The position numbers were made by a program, and so were the translations under genes. A DNA stretch of 64,000 nucleotides from Salarchaeum japonicum (GTDB taxonomy: Archaea; Halobacteriota; Halobacteria; Halobacteriales; Halobacteriaceae), in NCBI RefSeq assembly GCF_020614395.1, contig NZ_CP085324.1, positions 1,369,564-1,433,563 of the forward strand. The letters are read 5' to 3'. This document shows positions 39,928 to 46,784 of the stretch, one piece after another. Every line of letters starts with the position of its first letter. The stretch's first letter is position 1. The notes under the pieces are model-generated. The model was not told the origin of the DNA. It did not search any database and was given only the letters and a program-made list of their open reading frames with translations.

Positions 39928-41460
39928 ATGACTCGCTCGGACCTCGCAGCCGCGGTCGACGACGTCCTCGACGTGGACGCCGAGGCGTTCCAGTCGCGCG
40001 TCCGGGAGGACGCCGACGTCATCAAGGAGGAACTCGCGGCCGGGACGTTCGACAACCCCCAGGCCATCGTCGGCCTGGAGTACGAGTTCTACGCGGTGAG
40101 CGACGAGGGGTCGCTCGCCCGACTCCCCCGTCGCCTCCTCGAGTTCGTGGGGTTCGAGAAGGAACTCGGCCTGCACAACGCGGAGATGACGACCAGCCCC
40201 CAGCCCCTCAACGAGTACGGCCTCGACGCGCAGGAGTCCGAGGTGCAGGCGCGCCTGAAGGCCGCCTACGAGCCGATGGACGCCGAAGGACTCCACCTCG
40301 TCAGCGACGGCATGTGGACGATACCGCCAGAGGGCGAGACCGCGGAGGAGTACCTGACGGACAGCGTCTCGGACGCGGGCATCGACCTCGCGACGAACAT
40401 GAGCGCCTCGACGCGGTACCACGCGATGGCGAACACCGACCAGCCGGCGGGGATGACGCTCGACGCACCCCACGTCTCGCTCGAAGCGAACACGGTGATG
40501 CCGGAGGCGCTCATCACGTCGATTCAGCCGCACTACCAGGTTCCGCAGGCGGTCGACCTCCCGACGTACTTCCGGTACGCGCTCCGGTTCGCCGGCCCGC
40601 TCGTCGCGCTCGGCGTGAACTCGCCGTTCTACCCGCCCGACCTCTACGACGACGACGCGACCCCGGCAGAGATTCTCGCGGACAGCCACGACGAACACCG
40701 CGTCGGCGTGTTCGAATCCGTGCTCAACGTTCCCGGCGAACAGGAGAAAGTGCGGTTCCCCCGGGATATCGAGAGCATCGAGGAGGCGGTCGACCGCATC
40801 GTCGAGGACAACACCATCGTTCCGATGCCCGTCGAGCAAGGCGGGCGGTTCGACGACGAGTTCGCGCACTTCCGGATGAAACACGGCACGTACTGGCGGT
40901 GGATGCGGCCCGTGCTCGGCGGGAGCAGTCGGGAGTCCGCGAACGCCCGCATCGAGTTCCGGCCGCTCCCCGGCCAGCCCACCGTGCGGGACACCGTCGC
41001 GTTCCAGGCGATGCTGGCGGGCCTCCTGCAGTCGATGGTGCGCCGCGACCACGACCTCTACGCGCTCGACTGGGCGGACGCCCGCGACAACTTCTACGCC
41101 GCCGTCGAGGACGGCCTGGACGCCGACTTCACGTACGTCACCGCGGACGGCGACGAGACCACGGACTCGCAGGCGATTTACGAAGACTTGTTCGAGCACG
41201 CAGAACGCGGCCTGCTCGACTGCGGCCTCGGCGAGGAAGCCGCCGCGAAGTACCTCTGGCCGCTCCGCCAGCGCGCCCGCCACGGCGTCACTCCCGCCGA
41301 CTGGAAGCGCGACCGCGTCCGCGACCAGCTCGACGACGGCGACACCTTCCAGAACGCCGTCTACGCGATGCAGTGCGAGTACATCGAGAACCAGCGCGAG
41401 ACCATCCTCGAAGGCAGCTTCGCCGACTGGGTCGGCCGCGGCGACGGCTTAGAGAAGTAA
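39928..41460 (+). CDS. GCS2-family glutamate-cysteine ligase-like protein
   Basis: 510 residues. The conserved catalytic-site region of carboxylate-amine ligases is visible: IVGLEYEFYAV near residue 47 (metal-binding Glu), HNAEMTTSPQPLNEYGLD near 87, NMSASTRYHAM near 160, HVSLEANTVMPEALITSIQPH near 183, FAGPLVALGVNSPFY near 219 and ANARIEFRPLPGQPTVRD near 338, the equivalent of the substrate arginine loop. Haloarchaea use gamma-glutamylcysteine as main thiol, made by GshA, but GshA is about 360 residues. This longer protein may be a paralogue with another substrate. It is set apart by a strong leaderless promoter. Confidence 0.75.
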   Translation: MTRSDLAAAVDDVLDVDAEAFQSRVREDADVIKEELAAGTFDNPQAIVGLEYEFYAVSDEGSLARLPRRLLEFVGFEKELGLHNAEMTTSPQPLNEYGLDAQESEVQARLKAAYEPMDAEGLHLVSDGMWTIPPEGETAEEYLTDSVSDAGIDLATNMSASTRYHAMANTDQPAGMTLDAPHVSLEANTVMPEALITSIQPHYQVPQAVDLPTYFRYALRFAGPLVALGVNSPFYPPDLYDDDATPAEILADSHDEHRVGVFESVLNVPGEQEKVRFPRDIESIEEAVDRIVEDNTIVPMPVEQGGRFDDEFAHFRMKHGTYWRWMRPVLGGSSRESANARIEFRPLPGQPTVRDTVAFQAMLAGLLQSMVRRDHDLYALDWADARDNFYAAVEDGLDADFTYVTADGDETTDSQAIYEDLFEHAERGLLDCGLGEEAAAKYLWPLRQRARHGVTPADWKRDRVRDQLDDGDTFQNAVYAMQCEYIENQRETILEGSFADWVGRGDGLEK

Positions 41461-42267
41461 AATTACGAGCCCAGCGCTCAAAGCAGCTATCAAGTAGATA
41501 ATCGCGAGTGTCGGACTAAATAGAACAACGATAGTTGCCATCCCAAAGAGAGCCGAGTAGATGTATACTGACCCCATTAGAACCCAAATAAGGCGCCCCA
41601 CACCGGCCACCAGCGGAAATCCAATCAGAAGAAAGACCGAGATAAGGAAACTAGCCCAGGTAGGGAGGGGAAGGGAAAATGAATGGGTAGTAGAACCGAA
41701 GAGGGAGAGAAAGAACCCAATAGCAATCAGAAGAGCCCCGATTATTCTCCAAGAGATTAGCTCAAGCTCAGCGATTTTGTCCCGCGTCTCTTCGTACTCG
41801 TATAGTTCAGAAAGGCGATCTTGGACTCCGCTTAATTCACCCACTGCCAAAAGAAGACTACCGAATCCCTGAATGATAGTGACGGCTGTTGAACCGCGTA
41901 TCTGATCCCCGGCATTACTGTAGATAGCAATAACTAGGAAGAGTAGTGGTGTGAACAGCGCGAAGGCAGCCATCGGGAGGACCTCCTCTAAATCCGATTC
42001 TGGAACGGGTGTTTTGCGAGCAAGACGTGCCGAAATATACGATGACCCCCTCTCACGAATACGATTAGATGGAACAGGAAATAATCGATGGCGTATATCG
42101 TTCTCGGAGGGTTGCGAACTCAGTAGATAATACAGACCGATGACGAGCGTTAGGACTGGCCCGATGTACAGAGGGAGAGACGCATGAAGCGCTAACGCAC
42201 CTCCGGCCCCCACTATTCCTACGCTAACCGCATAAAGACCGATTAGGTTACGTTTCAGAAAATCCAT
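41449..42267 (-). CDS. Polytopic membrane protein, AT-rich ORFan
   Basis: 272 residues with seven or eight hydrophobic segments (about 8-28, 31-50, 95-118, 124-145, 170-193, 200-222, 226-245, 248-271) and a 45-residue basic loop (50-95). Base composition is near 45-50% GC in a region otherwise around 65-70%, and codon use differs sharply (ATA, AGA, TTA). That points to horizontal gain. No family recognised. The last 12 bases overlap the end of the GCS2-like gene on the other strand. A TTATAAATA element (42297-42305, minus strand) about 30-38 bases above the ATG may be its promoter. Confidence 0.65.
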   Translation of the reverse strand: MDFLKRNLIGLYAVSVGIVGAGGALALHASLPLYIGPVLTLVIGLYYLLSSQPSENDIRHRLFPVPSNRIRERGSSYISARLARKTPVPESDLEEVLPMAAFALFTPLLFLVIAIYSNAGDQIRGSTAVTIIQGFGSLLLAVGELSGVQDRLSELYEYEETRDKIAELELISWRIIGALLIAIGFFLSLFGSTTHSFSLPLPTWASFLISVFLLIGFPLVAGVGRLIWVLMGSVYIYSALFGMATIVVLFSPTLAIIYLIAALSAGLVILLL

Positions 42268-42293
42268 CCCTGTGAGGATGAATTATCCGCTCA

Positions 42294-42310
42294 ACCTATT
42301 TATAATAGGT
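42294..42310. repeat. Inverted repeat at the ORFan / psmB junction
   Basis: ACCTATT-TAT-AATAGGT is a perfect 7-base inverted repeat with a 3-base loop. It spans the psmB stop codon and is the point where base composition changes from GC-rich to AT-rich. It may be part of the ORFan promoter, a psmB terminator hairpin, or an old integration junction. Confidence 0.5.
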
Positions 42311-43031
42311 CGTCGAAGTCTTCGTGGCCGACGATGTCGACGTTGTTCTCGGTGATGCGGGTGATGTGGATGCCGTTGCCGGAGGCGGCGTCGCGTTCGC
42401 TGGCGGCCTTGACGGCTTTGGCGGCGACGGTTTCGGCTTCGTCCATGGTGAGGCCGTCCTCGTAGTTGTTTTCGAGGCTGCCGAGGGCGTACGGCATGCC
42501 GGAGCCCTGTGCGGTGTAGTCGTCCTGCATGCTGCTTCCGCCGGGGTCGAGGCTGTAGACGTGGGAGCCGTCTTCGTCGACGCCGCCGAGGATGGGGACG
42601 ACGACGAAGAAGGGGCCGCCGCGGAGCATGTTCGCGGAGATGGTGGCGAGGGCGTTGATGCTCATCTTCTCGCCGCGGCGGGCCTCGTAGAGGTTCGCTT
42701 CGGCGCGGAGGCTTCGGATGAAGGACTGTGCGCCGCCGACGCTGCCGGAGATGGCGAGCGCGGCGTTCTCCTGGATTTCTTCGACTTTCTGGACGTCCTT
42801 GTTGTAGATGACGCGGCCGCCGAGGCTCGCGCGCTGGTCGGACGCCATGATGACGCCGTCGTCGGCGGCGATGCCGACGATGGTGGTCTCGGATTCGATC
42901 TGGTTGACCTCTTTTTCGGTCATGTCGTTCTGGGGGAGTTCCCCGACCTGGGGTTCGTAGGGGTTCTGCGTGGCGTCCTCGAATTTCGCGGTGTTCCGCG
43001 CGAAGTCGGAGCCTCTGCTCGGGTTATACAT
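42300..43031 (-). CDS. psmB: Proteasome beta subunit
   Basis: 243 residues. The mature protein should begin at Thr49: the junction reads NQIESETTIVGIAADDGVIM, which aligns with TTTVGI of other archaeal beta subunits. Conserved catalytic positions follow: Asp in ASDQRAS (Asp17 equivalent) and Lys in NKDVQKVEEI (Lys33). SGSGMPYALGSLE and MDEAETVAAKAVKAA match the family. The 48-residue propeptide is longer than the usual, and the residue before the Thr is Glu, not the Gly otherwise conserved for self-processing. The subunit forms the inner rings of the 20S core. Minus-strand TTTTATAAG at 43055-43063 is its promoter. Confidence 0.94.
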   Translation of the reverse strand: MYNPSRGSDFARNTAKFEDATQNPYEPQVGELPQNDMTEKEVNQIESETTIVGIAADDGVIMASDQRASLGGRVIYNKDVQKVEEIQENAALAISGSVGGAQSFIRSLRAEANLYEARRGEKMSINALATISANMLRGGPFFVVVPILGGVDEDGSHVYSLDPGGSSMQDDYTAQGSGMPYALGSLENNYEDGLTMDEAETVAAKAVKAASERDAASGNGIHITRITENNVDIVGHEDFDDLL

Positions 43032-43054
43032 TACCAGTTCGTAGACGCGGCCGA

Positions 43055-43063
43055 CTTATAAAA
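43055..43063 (-). promoter_or_regulatory. psmB TATA box
   Basis: Minus-strand TTTTATAAG centred 28 bases above the psmB ATG (43031). It indicates a leaderless transcript and lies in the 52-base gap between psmB and the next small gene. Confidence 0.65.
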
Positions 43064-43083
43064 CCAGTCCTTGCGGCGGTCTG

Positions 43084-43248
43084 TTAGCGCGCGTTCTCGT
43101 AGGCGTGTTCGGTGCGGGCGACCAGCCGGTGAATGGGGAGGGTGACGCCGAGTTTGCTGGTGAGCACCGCGAGCGGGAGGAGCGCGATGCCGAGGGCGAG
43201 CGTCGTCTGGTACGCGGCGGCGGTCGTGATGCGCGTGAGCGCTGTCAT
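43084..43248 (-). CDS. Short membrane-hairpin protein, 54 residues
   Basis: A short open frame runs ATG 43248 to TAA 43084: MTALTRITTAAAYQTTLALG, a hydrophobic Leu/Ala core (IALLPLAVLTS), then KLGVTLPIHRLVARTEHAYENAR. It has one amphipathic or membrane helix, a well-ordered polar C terminus and haloarchaeal codon use (GC-rich third positions). Support from outside the frame: minus-strand CTATATAG at 43276-43283 sits 31 bases before the ATG, and the gene is in the same direction as psmB. Function unknown; below the usual length cut-off and easily missed. Confidence 0.6.
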   Translation of the reverse strand: MTALTRITTAAAYQTTLALGIALLPLAVLTSKLGVTLPIHRLVARTEHAYENAR

Positions 43249-43499
43249 CTCGATAGCCGTCCTGAACGCCGCCCCCTATATAGATGTTACTCCTGCCGGG
43301 TGGCGTGAAGGGCGGCGCAGTCGTGCGATTACACTCGGGTAGTGGTGAGTGCAACTCGACTTGGGTTCGCGCGACAGGACGCGGTAGGCGGGGGCTGGCT
43401 TCGGCGGTGGTGAGCGCTAAGTTATGCGAATACTCGGCGTAACGTCCGCACCGCGGGGCGAACCACAAGACACGACTACCCGGCGCGAAATCTCTACGT
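43249..43499. other. Gap of 251 bases, little seen
   Basis: The left end holds the TATA box of the 54-residue gene (CTATATAG, 43276-43283). The rest has no tRNA-like or repeat structure that I can see and no likely ORF. The right end should contain the promoter of the UPF0212 gene, for which I find no convincing TATA box. Confidence 0.5.
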
Positions 43500-43865
43500 A
43501 TGAGCAACTACGTCGTGGCGATGGAGGCAGCGTGGCTGGTTCGTGACGTCGATAACTCGGACGACGCCATCGGTGTCGCGGTGAGCGAGGCAGGCAAGCG
43601 CCTGAACCAACAGGACCTCGATTACGTCGAGGTCGAAGCCGGGCTGACGAGCTGTCCCGCGTGCGGGGAGCCGCTGGACGCGGCGTTCCTCGCGGCGGGC
43701 ACCGCGCTCGTCGGGCTCGTGCTGGAGCTCACCGTGTTCAACGCGGACTCCGAGGAGCACGCGTCGCGCATCGCGAAGTCCGAGGTCGGCGGCGCGCTCC
43801 GCGACGTTCCCCTCGAAGTCATTGAGGTCGTCGAGGAGGCCGAGGACGCCGACGAGGACGCGTAA
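43500..43865 (+). CDS. UPF0212 (DUF555) protein
   Basis: 121 residues. The family marks are MSNYVVAMEAAWLVRDVDN at the start and one CxxC in LTSCPACGEPLDAAFLAAG near residue 52, which may bind zinc. The sequence continues with ALVGLVLELTVFNADSEEHA and ends with a strongly acidic tail (EEAEDADEDA). UPF0212 is a small, widespread archaeal family with unknown role. Not coupled to the next gene (79-base gap). Confidence 0.86.
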   Translation: MSNYVVAMEAAWLVRDVDNSDDAIGVAVSEAGKRLNQQDLDYVEVEAGLTSCPACGEPLDAAFLAAGTALVGLVLELTVFNADSEEHASRIAKSEVGGALRDVPLEVIEVVEEAEDADEDA

Positions 43866-43913
43866 GCCCGCGTACGTCTGCGGTCGGGCGCGTCGTCGCG
43901 CGGACAGCCAAAC

Positions 43914-43920
43914 CTTTATT
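43914..43920 (+). promoter_or_regulatory. TATA box of HTH-CBS gene
   Basis: CTTTATT at 43914-43920 is 27 bases before ATG 43944, which is why that start is preferred to the in-frame ATG at 43935 nine bases upstream. Confidence 0.5.
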
Positions 43921-43943
43921 GATAACCTCGGGTAATGACGAGT

Positions 43944-44483
43944 ATGCACCTCCCGACCCCCCAGGACTTGCGGGAGCGTCGGACCGCGCTCGAACTCACG
44001 CAGAGCGAACTCGCCGACCGCGCGGGCGTCTCCCAGCCCCTCATCGCCCGCATCGAGGGCGGCGACGTCGACCCCCGCCTCTCGACCCTCCGCCGCATCG
44101 TGGACGCCCTCAACGAGGCGGAAGGCGACGTGGTTCGGGCGCGCACACTGATGCACGACGAGGTCGTGCACGTCGGCCCCGACGACCCCGTGAAGCGCGC
44201 CGTCGAGAAGATGCAGGACGCGGGGTACAGCCAGCTTCCCGTCATCACGAACGGCGTGCCCGTGGGGAGCATCAGCGAGAGCGACATCGTGCACGCGGGC
44301 GAGAACGTCGGCGACCAGCCCGTGCGCGACGTGATGAGCGAGAGCTTCCCGACCGTCTCGCCGGACGCGACCCTCGAAGAGGTGTCGAGCCTCCTCGACC
44401 ACTACACGGCCGTCATCGTCACCGAGGAGGGATCCTCGGTCGGCATCATCACGCAGGCCGACGTGGCGGCCCGCATCTCCTGA
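43944..44483 (+). CDS. XRE-type HTH plus two CBS domains, transcriptional regulator
   Basis: 179 residues. Residues 1-65 form an XRE/Cro helix-turn-helix (LRERRTALELTQSELADRAG, then VSQPLIARIEGGDVDPRL). Two CBS repeats follow: LMHDEVVHVGPDDPVKRAVEKMQDAGYSQLPVI, quoted by core KRAVEKMQDAGYSQLPVI near 88, and RDVMSESFPTVSPDATLEEV near 128. CBS pairs bind adenosyl nucleotides such as AMP/ATP or SAM, so the regulator may sense energy charge. The next gene, a TVP38 protein, starts two bases after its stop and is probably its cotranscribed partner. Confidence 0.86.
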   Translation: MHLPTPQDLRERRTALELTQSELADRAGVSQPLIARIEGGDVDPRLSTLRRIVDALNEAEGDVVRARTLMHDEVVHVGPDDPVKRAVEKMQDAGYSQLPVITNGVPVGSISESDIVHAGENVGDQPVRDVMSESFPTVSPDATLEEVSSLLDHYTAVIVTEEGSSVGIITQADVAARIS

Positions 44484-44485
44484 AA

Positions 44486-45175
44486 ATGCGGTCGCTCCGG
44501 CTGTTCCGCTCGCACGAGGCGCGGCGGAGCGCGCTCGTCGCGCTCGTCGGGCTTCTCGCGGCCCTCCTCGTGCTCGCGGCGGTGTTCGCGCGCCTCGACG
44601 TGTTCTCGACGCCCGCGGAGCTCCGCGCGTTCCTCGACTCGTTCGGCCGCGCGACCCCGGTCGCGTTCGTCCTCCTGCAGGCGATGCAGGTCGTCGCCGC
44701 GCCCGTTCCCGGCCAGGTGCTGTCGTTCGTCTCCGGCTACCTCTTCGGGCCGCTCTGGGGTACCGCGTACAGCGTGCTCGGCGCGAGCATCGGGAGTTAC
44801 GCCGCGTTCTGGCTCTCCCGGCGGTACGGCCGGCCGTACGTCGAGCGCATCGTCGCCGACGACGCCTTCGAGTGGTTCGAGACCGTCACCGCCGAGAACG
44901 GCCTGCTCGCGCTCTTTCTCGTCTTCCTGATTCCCGGGCTCCCGGACGACGTGCTGTGTTTCGTCGCCGGACTCACCGACCTCGACCTGAAGAAGATGAC
45001 CGTCGCCGCGGCGCTCGGCCGGATTCCCGGGTTCTTCTTCGCGGCGCTCGCCGGGTCGAACGCCGCCGCGGGCGACTACGCGAGCGCCATCGTCATCGCC
45101 GCCGCGCTCGGTCTCGCCGGTCTCGTCTGCTGGGTGTACCGCGAGCGGGTTCGGGCGGCGCTCAGTCGAGTGTGA
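44486..45175 (+). CDS. TVP38/TMEM64-family membrane protein (VTT domain)
   Basis: 229 residues, about six hydrophobic segments. The VTT domain hallmark is FVLLQAMQVVAAPVPGQVLSFVSGYLFGPLWGT (core VVAAPVPGQVLSFVSGYLFG near residue 70), with a re-entrant Pro-Gly motif, and a second half FLVFLIPGLPDDVLCFVAGLTDL near 152, which repeats the IPGLP pattern. DedA/VTT proteins are lipid scramblases and undecaprenyl-phosphate translocases; TVP38 members may have related roles. Its start is two bases after the HTH-CBS gene, and its stop overlaps purM on the opposite strand by 14 bases. Confidence 0.85.
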   Translation: MRSLRLFRSHEARRSALVALVGLLAALLVLAAVFARLDVFSTPAELRAFLDSFGRATPVAFVLLQAMQVVAAPVPGQVLSFVSGYLFGPLWGTAYSVLGASIGSYAAFWLSRRYGRPYVERIVADDAFEWFETVTAENGLLALFLVFLIPGLPDDVLCFVAGLTDLDLKKMTVAAALGRIPGFFFAALAGSNAAAGDYASAIVIAAALGLAGLVCWVYRERVRAALSRV

Positions 45176-46136
45176 GGCCGCGCACCGCAACGCCCTCACC
45201 CTCTTCGACGGAGCCGATGACGCGGCCGTCCGTCGCGTCCGCCAGCGACTCCGCCTCCTCGGGCGGGAGCGCGACGACGAACCCCGTGCCCATGTTGAAC
45301 GTGCGATGCATCTCCGCGTCGGAGACCGACCCGCGCTCCTGCACGAACGCGAAGACGTCCTGGGCGTCGAAGGGGTCGAGAATCGAGTACCGGTAGTCGC
45401 CCATCCGGGAGAGGTTCGTCCACCCGCCGCCGGTGACGTGCGCGGCGGCGTGCACGTCGTGTTCGTGCAGGTCGTCGAGGAGGTACGTGTAGAGCCGGGT
45501 CGGTTCGAGGAGCGCCTCCCCGACCGTGTCGTAGCCATCGTAGGGGTAGGGGTCGGTGTAGTCGCCGTCGCGGGTCGCGGCCTCGCGGGCGAGCGTGAGG
45601 CCGTTCGAGTGGATGCCGGAGGACTCGAAGCCGACGAGCACGTCGCCCGCCTCGGCCTCCCCGGGGAACACCTCGTCCTCGGTGGCGAGGCCGGCGGCCG
45701 TTCCGGCGAGGTCGAGACCGGACACGACTTCCGGCATCACGGCGGTCTCGCCGCCGACGAGCGCGACGCCGGCGTCCTCCGCGCCCCGGGCGAGTCCCGC
45801 GCCTATCTGTTCGGAGAACGTCTCGCTGGGTTCGTCCACCGCGAGGTAGTCCACGAACGCGACGGGGGTGACGCCGGCGGCGACGAGGTCGTTGACGTTC
45901 ATCGCGATGCAGTCGATGCCGACCGTGCTGTAGTCGCCGAGCGCCTCGGCGACGAGGAGTTTGGTGCCGACGCCGTCAGTGGCGAGCGCGAGGTACTGGT
46001 CGCCGATGTCGATGAGGCCGGCGTACTCGGTGGTGTCGTTCCCGCCGACCTGGGAGACGAGCGCGGCGGTCGCGGCCTCGCTCGCGTCGATGTCGACTCC
46101 GGCGTCGGCGTACGTGAGTTCCTCCTCGTCAGTCAT
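45162..46136 (-). CDS. purM: Phosphoribosylformylglycinamidine cyclo-ligase
   Basis: 324 residues; ATP-dependent AIR synthase, fifth step of purine synthesis. Motifs: DGVGTKLLVAEAL near residue 55, IDCIAMNVNDLVAAGVTPVAFVDYLA (core AMNVNDLVAAGVTP) near 78, GGETAVMPEV near 128, SSGIHSNGLTLAR near 172, HVTGGGWTNLSRM near 237. All are standard. The enzyme ends in the glycine-rich barrel typical of PurM/PurL. No other purine gene is near. TVP38 converges on its end with a 14-base overlap. Confidence 0.95.
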   Translation of the reverse strand: MTDEEELTYADAGVDIDASEAATAALVSQVGGNDTTEYAGLIDIGDQYLALATDGVGTKLLVAEALGDYSTVGIDCIAMNVNDLVAAGVTPVAFVDYLAVDEPSETFSEQIGAGLARGAEDAGVALVGGETAVMPEVVSGLDLAGTAAGLATEDEVFPGEAEAGDVLVGFESSGIHSNGLTLAREAATRDGDYTDPYPYDGYDTVGEALLEPTRLYTYLLDDLHEHDVHAAAHVTGGGWTNLSRMGDYRYSILDPFDAQDVFAFVQERGSVSDAEMHRTFNMGTGFVVALPPEEAESLADATDGRVIGSVEEGEGVAVRGLTLD

Positions 46137-46199
46137 ACACGACGGTGGGTATGACGTGGCGAAAAACCCACCGGTGTATGCACGAGCGCGCCGAGATGT

Positions 46200-46784
46200 T
46201 TAGACGAATCCGAGCAGGCGGAGCGCGAGCAGGATGGAGGGCGCGGCGACTGCGACGTAGACGCCGAGGTTCCACTTTCTGACGGTGTTGCCGTCGAGCG
46301 GGCCGAACGGGAGCATGTTGAAGCCCGCGAGTAGGACGTTGATGAGGACGCCGTACTCGGCGACGGCGGAGAGCGGGGTGAGCGCGAAGAAGACGGCGGC
46401 CATCGCGAGGTTCGCGACGGGGCCGGCGAGCGCGACGAGGCCGCGCTGACGGCTGGTGATGCGGCCAGCGTGGTGAACCGCGCCGGGCGCGGCGAACAGG
46501 AAGCCGGCGAGGCCGCCCGCGATGGCGAGCAACAGCATCCCGTAGTCCGCGCGGAACTCGGCGTGCTGGCCGAAGTGGACGGCGACGGCCTTGTGCGCGA
46601 GTTCGTGGCCGAGGAAGCCGACGCCCGCCGTCACGAGACTGACGACGAACAGGAGCAGGAACTCCGTCGAAACCACTACGTCGAGGCGGGTGGCGCTGAT
46701 GGGGGAGAGCAGGAGGCCGAACGCGAGCCCGAGCGCGAGCCAGGCGACGGCGAGGTCTCTGAGTTCGCGTCGGCTGTAGTTCAT
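46200..46784 (-). CDS. Site-2-protease-like M50 membrane metallopeptidase
   Basis: 194 residues, with about five to six hydrophobic segments. The zinc site is GFLGHELAHKAVAVHFGQ near residue 58 (HExxH). The third ligand motif is GFNMLPFGPLDGNTVRKWN near 160, an exact NxxPxxPLDG S2P signature. It should cut within or next to membrane helices. ATG 46784 overlaps the stop of the TraB gene by four bases, so the two membrane proteins are coexpressed. No PDZ domain. Possible targets include anti-sigma-like or membrane regulators, none of which is near. Confidence 0.88.
   Translation of the reverse strand: MNYSRRELRDLAVAWLALGLAFGLLLSPISATRLDVVVSTEFLLLFVVSLVTAGVGFLGHELAHKAVAVHFGQHAEFRADYGMLLLAIAGGLAGFLFAAPGAVHHAGRITSRQRGLVALAGPVANLAMAAVFFALTPLSAVAEYGVLINVLLAGFNMLPFGPLDGNTVRKWNLGVYVAVAAPSILLALRLLGFV

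Noticed and set aside
39847-41283. N-terminal extension of the ligase frame to 41283
   Set aside because: The ligase starts at ATG 39846, 29 bases after a TATA box. The upstream part is antisense to the GCS2-like gene.
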